Positions 12,428 through 23,300 of a stretch of DNA of 64,000 nucleotides are shown here, piece after piece. A program made the position numbers and the translations under genes. This DNA is from Acanthopleura granulata (taxonomy: Eukaryota > Mollusca > Polyplacophora > Chitonida > Chitonidae): assembly GCA_016165875.1 (NCBI GenBank), contig JABBOT010000080.1:38374146-38438145 (forward strand), read 5' to 3'. Under the pieces are notes generated by a model that was not told the origin of the DNA, did no database searches, and saw only the letters and a program-made list of their open reading frames with translations. The stretch's first letter is position 1. Every line of letters begins with the position of its first letter.

Positions 12428-12584
12428 TGACGTCTAGTATCACGTCGTGTCTTCTTGCGTGACGTCGGAATATAGCAATTGACTAGTCTTGTATAATGAC
12501 GTCATCCAAGTGAGCTCAGACTGGAACGTCATAAAAACAAAGTGTTTCATTTTCGCCGTCATGGCGCCTGGATCACTGGTTAAG
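12428..12584 (+). promoter_or_regulatory. CRE-rich promoter candidate with possible first coding exon
   Basis: TGACGTC-type motifs lie at 12428, 12460, 12497 (full palindrome TGACGTCA) and, reversed, at 12525. They precede an ATG at 12561 in good context (gccgtcATGG). Eight codons (MAPGSLVK) then reach a donor-like AAG/gtcagc at 12584 in phase 0. This looks like a CREB/ATF-responsive promoter with a short first exon. Which gene it would serve is unknown; the DCX-EMAP exon at 20988 is phase-compatible. Confidence 0.25.
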
Positions 12585-15396
12585 GTCAGCAGAAGTGTAA
12601 TATCAAAATGTAATAACAAAAGTAATATCTAACTAGTAAAGATATCACTTTTATCAGTGAAGAAAATACTGGGATTTCACTGATGTTTAAATATTAAAAC
12701 CCATTTATTACATCGCAATACAATATAATTAAAATCTGTGAAAACCAAGAATCCCCTCCCCCTGTCATAAATGTATATATTTGTAACAATGTTGACAACA
12801 GATAAATTAATAAAAATGTCTCAGTATACTGAGTCAGAAACGTCATTTACCGCGTTCTGAAATGGATTATTGCTACAAGAATGCTTTTGACGTGCTGACG
12901 TCCTACCGTTCTAATCTCATTTTATTAAATGTGTCTGCCCGTCAACATTGATACACAGATGGTAAGAGTGCTTGAGAAGTCATGGTCTAAGAATTTATAA
13001 TAAGCAATAATGTAACCCTGCTTCTTCAGAGAACAGAGTTCTGTGAGCTAACATATTAAACTGAAACTGACATTACAAGAATATGTATTATATTTTTGCT
13101 TTAAAACTATCTTGACAATCATCATACCTATTTCTTACCTGCGAACTATATGCCCACTTGGCTAGACATCAGTAACAGTTAAGCAATACGTGAAGTTTCC
13201 ATTCTCTCGCTAATGTACAATTAGCTGACACTATATTTTTGCCTCCGTGTTAGATTTGCCTGCGCCAGAGGCGAGTTTCATAAAGCTACCATGGGCGAAG
13301 TTGAATGAACTAGTATGGTAGCAATTTATAAGTGTCGCCATGTTTCCATGTGCGATGACCACCATCTACAGTCTTCCCACACTTCCTGTTTGAAATAACT
13401 TCAAAGAATTTGTAATCTCCGTCCAAATACTATGTCCGACAAATTATTTAAGCTGGATAATTGCAGGTGAAATCCGATATTTGTTCACATTTGTCAACCG
13501 AAAACAAATCATACCGGCAGGGGCCTATTTAAGTACACTTCCGCGTCCGCGTTCATTGACACAACACTTTCACGCATCTCTGGTAGTCAACGTTCCACCT
13601 TAAAGTGGATAAAGAGATTTTTGACACTGTAAACTGAACTGAATTGATCATTCTTGATCAGATTCTTAGTTTGGGCTATGCCATCTGAAAGTAAAAAAGT
13701 AATATATACTCCCTAAATGAAAGGTATAACACACAACTACCTCAAATTATTCTTCTTGCATACTTTTCTTGCCAAGAAATTTCATAAAAGCCGTATTTCC
13801 CACAATATTATTAGCACCCAAAATCCAATAAATCTTATTAGCATGATATAAGGTATATCACAAGAGACGTTTTGCAGAAATAAATGTTTTCGAAATGTTC
13901 CGTAGACAATTAAGGGAAATTCTGACGTAGAAAAGTGGCGTGACGTATGATCATATGGATGTGGTCCGAAAAGGCCATGTATTTTATCCTACTTTAAATG
14001 CTTTTTATGGTGCATAAAAAAACCTGAAAAGTAAATGGCAATAAGCATGAGTAGTTTTCCGGTTGATTTATGTTAACTTTATGTGATTTGTTTAACGCTT
14101 GTTCCAAGAATAAGAATCTCATACGCAACGACATCGGTGTGTCTGCCAAGTCAAATTGGCATTCCATAGTAAGGCGCTTTCGCTGTCTATCTCTGTCGGC
14201 TCAGGTGGAAGTTAATTGTCATTATCTAATCGGTTACGACAACGAATTGCACAAAATACAATAAAATCGATGATGTATGCTATTTTAAGCACAGTCTCAC
14301 TTGCCGCATAGGCGACTGGGACAATGGAATGAATAGCGGATTCCATACGTGAAAAGTAACTGATGACGTCATTATGGGCGGGATCATGATCGACGGGATG
14401 GGGCCTGTGGGAGCGATCCCAGGCAGGAAGTGACGTGATCGGAAGGCATTACCGGTTTGGCAGGAGTTTTCCGGTTTGAGGAGATGAGAAAGAGCAGTGA
14501 TCTTTTCAAAACGTGCGGGTGGTGACATAGTTTCACGTAAATTCAAGTAATACAAACAGTTATATAACACACAAGCAACGACGAGTGCGATATCTGATCC
14601 TAGACCTGGGATCTAGTCGTCATCTAATCTAGAATCATTTGACTGAGATATAGGCCCGATTATATATGTTGCACCATATATATACATGTTGCACCAAGGC
14701 TCTAGAAAAGCTGCTGAATCGGAAAAAAAATATCTGGAGAGACGTTTGATACCAAACATCAGTCATTATGGACATTCCAGGTCAATAATCGCAAGACCAA
14801 TATTCAAAATAACATTCAACTGAACTCATCAAAGAACTGTGAAAGTATATAAAGTTAGAAACTATTATGTTGTCATGTAAAAAAGGCACTAAGCAGTAGT
14901 TTTAATGATGTCAGAGAGGCTCAAGGGATGTTTTGTTCATTGTCCAAATCGTGAATCATGTATAGCTTATCGTTAATTAAAAATATGTATCTCTGTAATG
15001 CTTTGATAGCAACTCTCAATAAATGGCAATTCTCTAAACACAATGCATATAGAGTCCTTATTATCAGCATTACAAGCGAATTTAGATGTGAACATTAAAC
15101 TCAACAAATTTTCAATTTACTTAATGTTTTTGTTTTTAGCATTTGTCTTCAAAGATATGTCTGAAAAACTCAGTTATTGTTATTAATAAACTTTGCCCAC
15201 CTTCAATAGACGTATCGGAAATCAGTATTCACAATTTCAAATATATGTTATGTCGGTATATAACGTTATACATAATAGGCAACATCATTTACCAAAAAAA
15301 GGTGAAAAAAAGTGAACGAATTGATGATGATGTGTGAAAGTTGACTGAGGGGACCGTGCCACAAAGGGAACACCCGTGAACATCGTGATGCACGCC

Positions 15397-15410
15397 ACTA
15401 CCATGGCAAC
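15397..15410 (+). promoter_or_regulatory. X-box-like RFX site
   Basis: actaccatggcaac fits the degenerate nematode X-box RYYNYYATRRNRAC at every position, and its right half GGCAAC is ideal. It lies about 1.9 kb upstream of the proposed start of the ciliary-type DCX-EMAP gene. Confidence 0.3.
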
Positions 15411-16294
15411 GTAATATCTACAGCCTCGGAACCAGAATCACAAAGTTTAGTATGTCCATTGTGCTCAGTACATAACATCATCATATGTCACCCCTCTGCC
15501 TAAAGAAACATTGATAGGCTTGGGCTTTTTTGGTGTCTATCTTTATGAGGTTCCTCCAACGAGTCTGGTAATAGAACCTTTGTGGTTCACATATAAATAC
15601 AGATTGAAGTATTTTGGGTCTTAGGAAACAAAATAAAAAAAGCGTCTATAAATACATGCTGCATTTGACAGGGACAAAGAACAAAATAGTTAATTCATTT
15701 CACTGGATAAGCCACATTTGATTTCTGTTAAGACCAATTAAGACCAATAATGAGAGATCGTACGATTCAAATTATAAATTATTGAGCACATGGCGCGAAC
15801 TCATTTTTGGGGAAAGATCAAGTGTGGAATGTTTGTGGTCACCGTCGATCCCATTTAAGGATATACCGTTGTTTGGATTAGAATGTCGTAGGAAATCGTG
15901 GGTTACCGTACGAAATAATCGCAATCAGTTGTTATAAAGCTTTTTGTAAAGCAGTCCCTGAGATTCATTTTACAAAACGTCGGGAATCATTTTTTTTAGC
16001 CACTTTTATTGAGTCTTCGTTATACATAACACAACATATATTGTTATATAACAATATATTATATGTAACACAAAAGGGGATGGGTTTAGGAGAAAAAAGT
16101 ACGAAAAAAAGGAGACTGTAGGTCTATGCGCAGTGTTAACGAAGGTAAGGCGACTAGTGCGCCAACGCCCCGATGACCAATGGACAATATCTCATGTAAT
16201 AGGGGCTTTTCCATCTACTCAGTGGCAAGAGGAACTCTGTAAAATCTCTGCCCAATGGACTGTAACTAATCCGATATTTACTATATATGGAGTC

Positions 16295-16308
16295 GTGGAC
16301 ATGGCAAC
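16295..16308 (+). promoter_or_regulatory. X-box-like motif, one mismatch
   Basis: gtggacatggcaac matches GTNRCC-AT-RGYAAC except for one base in the left half. It lies about 1 kb upstream of the proposed DCX-EMAP start. Confidence 0.25.
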
Positions 16309-16549
16309 CAGTAAACCGGAGTTATGATACGTCATATTCGGAAGGTAAAACCTTGTTTTCGAATTCTTTCGTACGCGGCCCTTTATATCCTACACAAAAT
16401 TACAGGTCAGCTTGCACAGGATTGATTTACATGTCACATTAAACACATCCAATCACCGTATGATACAGCCTTTACCATACTGGCGGCATTTTCTACTTCT
16501 ATGACCTTAACCCTCGCTTGTGTTATACCGAACTCGCTGTGCTGTGAGA

Positions 16550-16563
16550 GTAACCATGGCTAC
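16550..16563 (+). promoter_or_regulatory. X-box-like motif, one mismatch
   Basis: gtaaccatggctac matches GTNRCC-AT-RGYAAC except for one base in the right half. It lies about 0.7 kb upstream of the proposed DCX-EMAP start. Confidence 0.28.
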
Positions 16564-17227
16564 GCCTCACGTGCGAACTTATCGTTAATTGAGTTCATTA
16601 ATTAATTAAGTATGCGTACATGTACTCTCCACACGTGTTCTGTGAGGCTCGAACCATGATTTAACATCCAGGCGCAGAGCTTGTTTGATGCATTAGAATA
16701 ATAATATCTGTCGTGCAAAATGTCTGCTGACAAGCAACATGGCCTTTTGTTGGATTCTTCATCACAGTTACCTGAAGTTTGTGTTATATTCGTCACCAGA
16801 GTTTCGTAACTTAAGTCCATATCCAAGAAAAAGAAGAAAGACAGATTGAAATTGTATGAAAAACTTTACACTTTAGAGCAGAACAAAATATACCCATTGT
16901 CAACACGATATCGAAATGGAAGAGCAATACAGCTCAATTTTAGAGAAAGCCCTTAAAGTACATGTCAATAAGCCGTTGATATTTTATGCTGTACCAAAAC
17001 AAGCACACGACTGCCTCCCCGCCTCCGAACCCTCTTAGCTACGAAAAGCGCGATCTTTCATGCAATATATATAAACCTACTTTAGACCTGACCTGCGTTC
17101 CTTTATATCTATGTATACCGTCAGAACAAAATCAGACTGGCTGAATAAATCGAGGGAAAAACACAGATTGTCTCCTCATTGACAAAGGACGATCAAATCT
17201 GGACGAAATTTAGGATTTTATCCCAAC

Positions 17228-17251
17228 ATGAAAATGTTAGCGGCACTGTAA
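17228..17251 (+). promoter_or_regulatory. Short upstream ORF before proposed DCX-EMAP start
   Basis: A seven-codon ORF (ATG...TAA) ends 11 nt before the ATG at 17263. If this is 5' leader, it could lower translation of the main frame. It depends on the unproven first exon. Confidence 0.25.
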
Positions 17252-17262
17252 TCCCGGATAAT

Positions 17263-17304
17263 ATGAGCTTCACACCGATGGACGAGGCAGAGGATCCCGC
17301 AGAG
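17263..17304 (+). CDS. DCX-EMAP: Candidate first coding exon of DCX-EMAP
   Basis: ATG with A at -3, then 14 acidic codons ([14 protein letters not shown]), ending at a strong donor GAG/gtaaga in phase 0. This matches the phase of the next exon, which opens NEMAPLM. Alternatives are a first exon at 12561 or starting at 20994 itself. Confidence 0.45.
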
Positions 17305-20300
17305 GTAAGAAAACGTTTTACTGGGATGTGTTGTTTTCTGAGTCAATATCACTTCCAAGATCCACGAGATTCAAACGTAGACCTGAGCGGCTCGTATATC
17401 TAGGTCTACTTATAAAATCGACACTGTTTTATTTCTTGATCGAATCAAATACGCTGTTTGATATTTGTGACCGAATTACGCGCTCTTTCTTTGTGAAAAT
17501 TTCTTGGTTTTTGCGCTTTAAAATTTGGTCTGTTTTAATATCTCTTTTAATATTCTTATTTTTCTGATTGTATTCTATGGCTTTTTTCCCTTCGCAATAA
17601 GCTTTAGTGTCGCGTCCAAAATAGTCAAATACAAATGCCTTTTTCCTGTTTGCGATAACTCTTATTGTTCATGTCTTACCAAAGGCTCGTCTTTTCTTCG
17701 CATGAACCCTCATTGTTCAGATTGTAATACAAAGTCTCTCTCCTCTTCGTGTTAAAGTGCCACTCTGGTCAGAATACAAATTGCGTAGAAATATTACACT
17801 GGTATGAAAGAAATCGTACGGAGTAAGCCTAACATCATTGTTTCAAAAAGGATTTTGATGAATAACACTATTTTACAAATATAAGATTCCTTGAAAAACA
17901 AGATCTTCGGCTGTGTGAGTAAAATTTTCCTGATGTAACGGGACAAAATTCCCTGTATGACGTCGAATTAGGCAAATGTGACGTTGAGTAAGGCATTTAT
18001 GCTGGGATGACGTCAAGAGCGTTTGAAAGGTTAGCGTCACATGTGTATACACGCCAGCGATTGACGACGTCATGTGTTCGTGGCTGGCGTCACACCAGGC
18101 AAAGTGGAAGCGACTGAAATATTTTGTTTCCGTACACTCTGACGTAACGTACAATATCGGTTTTAATTCGCTGCAATATTTTCACAATTTAGGAAAGCAG
18201 TTCAGAACATCCCAGCCTTTATCAATTCACCTTGCTTTTAAGACACAGATGTTTTGACACCAAAGAAGCCCTTTAACTCACATTGTTCAGATTGTACTAC
18301 TCTTTGCGTTAGTCCTCAGGGTTAATGTTGTGCTGCAAGATATTTCGTCTCGTCGCGTTAACTCTCATTGTTTACATTTTCTGCTCTTTGCGTTAAATCG
18401 TATTGTTCAGGCTGTATCACAATGGCTTTTCTAATCTTCGCGATAACTTTTACTGATCTTGGTGTACCACGAGGCTTTTATCATCTGATCTGTCACCTAG
18501 ATACATACGAAGGTTTGTTCAGGCATATGCCATCGAAGTTCGCCTTGTTAGTGTTTTTTTTTTATTTATTTATTTCATTTGTGTATATCGTCAAACACGG
18601 AACTGTTTTGGTTTACTAATATATGAGTACAGTGTGAGCATGAAACCAAGTGCGCGGGATAAATCACCGCCCTTTGTCCCATATATACCTTGGTTTAAAT
18701 CGCCTTCGAAATAGCGAGGACTGGATTCGAGACTGCGATTGGTACTTATCCGGTATATTATTTTGAGGCAGCTGACAATTGATTGAAACCGATTGAAACC
18801 AGGTTGCTGGCACACGTACGGCCAGAGAGGAAGCCAGCACGAGCTGGACTTAAACTCCCAGCGACCACATTGGTGAGAGGCACAGGGTTCATTATACTGC
18901 ACTAGCACGTTACCCCTCTTAGGCACCAGAGACCCCAATGACAACTGATATTCGAATGACTGCGAGCATGTCTAAAATCCTCCACCTTTATTTGGCTTAG
19001 GATAGACGTTGAGTGGGACACTCACTTTTATAAAACGCATTCCTCAAGTACATGTGCTGTGCTCTTAGAGATAGAACATGTACAATGTGTTTTCCGATTG
19101 TTAAGATCAACATATCGCAAGGAAAGAATTTCGATTCTTGGTAAATTTGCTTCGATGTTGTTACAAAGATACCGTGTTTGGGGTCGACTTTTAGGACAAA
19201 ACTTTGTACAGGATTTTATTTATTTATTTTTTTTATTTTCAGTTATTCGTGACCGGCTGTCCTGATTTAACAGCTTGTTGTAAACTTGATATCACAAAAC
19301 TGGGGGCTTCCGTGCCCTAATGGTTAGTGTGCTGACGCAGTTCAGTGACCCAGTAGCCTCTCACCAATGTAGTTGATGTGCGTTCAAGTCTAGCTGACTT
19401 CCTGTGTTACCGTAAGTGGGAAGGTCTCCGGATAGCCGTGGATTTGCCTCCAAACATAATTTTGGTTGTTGTCCTGTACGTGAGAGATTCTTGAATATAG
19501 AGCGTAAAGTACCAACGAAATGCATAAATAATGACAAGTAAATCACGCAGAATCTGTATTTCCGTGCCCAGATTCCATTAGTGTGTTTGGATGCACTTGG
19601 CAAGTTTCGATGGTGAATTACACCGAATTTTATCTGTGAACAGTATCGCAATTCACTCCGAGATAAGTTTGTTTGCGATGGTCGCGTGCAAGAGGTGGTA
19701 TCCTCATGTTCTCATGAACACATGCAGGGAACATGACAACGTATAAATGCTGGAGACAAACAATGTAAAACTTTTCATGAGGATCTTTATTTTAACCATA
19801 ACCTGATAAGCTTTGGCCAGGTAAGTAGTGTAGTGGCTGATGTCAAAACCAAAAATACAAAGCTGCAACTATTATACGTGTGGGTGCTCCAGAGTCGCTT
19901 GTCTGTATTCCATGGTAATGCATGTAACTAGTCAGCTTTGCTAGCTACTACTATACTATTAGTCCATAACAGATGCATTCACCATAATGAGAGTTGGCCA
20001 CATAAATAAGCCAAGGGGCAAACCTGTATAAGGGGGAAGTTAATAGAAAGTAATATTCGTCTTCAATACATTTGCAACACAACTTACAGACAGGCTTTTA
20101 ATTTCTAAAATATGCAATGTACAACTTAAAGGAGACAGTGCGTATCTAAATTTCGACATAAATATTCCTTATAGCCATCAACATTTTAATCCTAGGTCAT
20201 AATACGACAAATACTGCTTCACCTCAGACTTGTTAGGTACACGTAGTTTAAAACAGACGGATGCTATACACACGCGACCTGTTATGGATTGGGAAACAAC

Positions 20301-23300
20301 CCATCTCCACGAGCAGGGCTGTAGCCAAACACGCGACCTGTGATGGGCTGGGGAACAAGCTAGCTCCACCAGTGAGGGGTGGAGTCAAACACGCCATCTC
20401 TGATGGGTTGGGGAACAACCCAGCTCCACTAGAGAGGACAAGCGAGGACTGGAGTCAAACATGCCATGAGCTAGGGAACAACAGAGGTGGACCAGCGAGG
20501 GCTGGAGTCAAACACGCCACCTGTGATGGGTTGGAGGACAACCCATCTCCACAAGCGAGGACAGGAATCAAACACGCCACCTCTGATAGGCTTGGGAACA
20601 ACCCAGCTCGACCAGCGAGGACTGGAGTCAAACATGCCACGTGTGAAGGGTTAGGGAACAACCCAACTCAACCACCGTGGGCTGGAGTCAAACACACGAC
20701 CTCTGATGTACAACCCAGCTCCATGAACGCGGGTCCTGGAATCCTCACTGAAGTGTTTAAGAAACTGTACTAAACAAAGCAAACGTGACATTATAGATGT
20801 TTACAAAGTCTGGTTTGCATGTTTTAAATGCATGTTGTGCGACAATTTTAATATCGTATTTTGCCATGTTTACATGTCTAGCATATTTCCCATTGTGGAT
20901 CATTTTCACGAAGTAGATGACCTTGGGGGATCAGTTTTATCTATTGTGCCTTAATTTATGAAAATGTTGATTTTTTCTTACCCGTAGAATGAAATGGCGC
21001 CTCTCATGTCAGAAACCTTACACGAGCCTCGTCGCCTCAGGATGGACCACTTCATTCAGTCAGAAGAGGAATTCTACGGATCTGACGAGGCAAACGATTT
21101 CTCGCGCGATTTCCACAACGAGAGACCTGTTCGTGAGATTTCTCCCGTTCGTGATCGTGAAGCCGTCAAACTCCCGCCTAACAAGCGTGGAAAGTTGGTC
21201 ACGTTTTTCAAAAACGGAGACCCTTACTTTCGGGGCTTTACTACATCAGTAAACGAAAAGGACTTTCGTAATTTGCAAACATTGATGGAATGGCTTACGG
21301 AAAAGGTAGATATGCCATCAGGCGTTCGCTTTGTATTCAGTCTGCAGGATGGGAGGCAGTTAAAGAGTTTGGAAGAATTCAAGCATTCAAGATGCTACAT
21401 TGTGTCAGGGTCAAACAAGTTGAACACTTCGTGTGGTTACGGTCCCAAGAAACAACGCGCCTGGGCGACAAACCCAATAAATACGGATAAAATTCGGGGA
21501 GACGACATCCACCTGTTCCAGGCTTCAGACAGCCATAACGCTTCTCGGGGAACCCCTTCTTCTCGCAAACCACGCATTCTGACAATTATCAGCAATTTGG
21601 ACAGGTCCAGTAGGGAAAAACTCATACTGAACCCACAAACGACCTTGACCTTTGAGGAACTCTTGTATGATCTGACGTCATTGATACGAGTGCCACGTCC
21701 ACCAGTGAAAGCCTTGTTTACAGAAAGGCCTCCACATGCTCAGGTAAGTAGACATGTACCGTAGCAGAAGGTGGAGTATACTGATATCACCACTCGTGAC
21801 ATGCGATAGTTGTCTTATACATTCCTCTAGTACAAAATCTGATGATATTTTGTAAATGAAAATCGGGGGCCTCTGTGGCTTAGTTGGTTAGCGTTCTAGC
21901 GCAGCTTAATGACCCAAACGTCCCCCACCAATGCGGTCTCTGTGAGCTCAAGTGTAGCTCATGGTGCCTTCTTCTCCGGCCGAACGTGGAACGTTCCCCC
22001 AGCAATCCCCTAGTTCCCCCTGCCCGGTTTCCTCCCACCATAAGTAAAATATGCCGGAGTACGACGTAAACACCAATCAAATAAATAAATAGATAAATAA
22101 ATAAATAAATGAACAAATGCATATTTGAAATCTACAATAGATTGTGATCAGTGATTTTAATTACCACGAGAGCTGTTTGACAGAGTTTGAAAGTGCGGTT
22201 TGCTTTTTTGATTTGCCGGCAACTTTATACCAATCGTATTTCTTTGACTCTTTATGCATGTTGCGGCCTGTAATTTTATTGAGAGTGATGCTGCAGTGTT
22301 GCTCTTTAAGTCTTCTTCAATAAGAATGATGATCTTCAGAACATTAAAAACAATTCTCAAAACTTTGAAACATAATCCTGAATCCGATACTTGTGTTGGC
22401 AGCCATTGGTTATTTGTAGCTCTCACAACCAGAGGCGTTTTCGAAATCCACATGATATAGGCAGGAGGCAAATGTTCATGCAATAGAAGTTAACATCACG
22501 CTATGTGCCTAAGTTTTTTGAGGAATGGTAAAATATGTAAATGCTGTTACCAGTATAGTTGAACAAAAACACATTACTAAATCCATACATTGTATGTACA
22601 TAATTACATTTAACCTCATAAGCCCCTCGTGGGACTAAAAGCTTCTACTGTTTCAGACTGTTTACAAATACAAATTTTCACTGAACATAGTGAAAAGAGC
22701 ACCCCATTTTGTAACCATATATGATTAACTTGAACACGAGACTTGGTTGCATTCTGTGAATTCTGCACTATTTCTTTTCCTAAATTCATCAATTTTTCAA
22801 TAACTGATGAAACAGAAAAAGTAATGGAAGAGACTTTGCTATTCGTGACTGCTCTGAAGTTTCGTCTCAATGAATTTATAGAAAAAAAACTGATGATTAT
22901 TTAATAGGACGCTCTCATGCATGTGAAATAATCTTACTGTCAATGAATTTATAGAAAAAAAACTGATGATTATTTAATAGGACGCTCTCATGCATGTGAA
23001 ATAATCTTACTGTGTATGGAAAACATGTTATGACAACACAATTGTCAGTGCAAAGCTTAGGTCAACACGCGATAGGTGCTGGATTCAGATTTCCTTTAAT
23101 TTCTGAAATATGATCTAATCCGAAACCATTTCATTGCAGGAACATACATGAGGTGGCTAAAATTATTGTGACAGGCTGGATACACCCAAGCTTATGAAAT
23201 GTCTATTTGTTTTAAATAATCAAGGGAAGAATCAAAATGTTAAAGTAAGTGGCCGCCTGGACCATGAAAGGGGTGTTCTAGTAATGAAGTAGAGACAAAT

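Larger units (their letters stand above)
12585..17226. other. Upstream region of DCX-EMAP gene
   Basis: AT-rich sequence with no supported exons. It contains a CRE palindrome at 14364-14371 beside a GC-box-like gggcggg, and three X-box-like motifs at 15397-15410, 16295-16308 and 16550-16563. Confidence 0.4.

Noticed and set aside
13141..13230. Minus-strand exon suggested by a strong donor (gtaagaaa)
   Set aside because: The two frames checked between the nearest acceptor and the donor contain stops, and there is no supporting neighbour exon.
20261..20773. 170-codon repetitive open frame
   Set aside because: It is kept open by a 60-bp minisatellite whose period is a multiple of three. No splice sites place it in a transcript.
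21865..21990. tRNA gene
   Set aside because: A-box and B-box-like motifs are present, but no complete cloverleaf is evident and the sequence continues into a SINE body.
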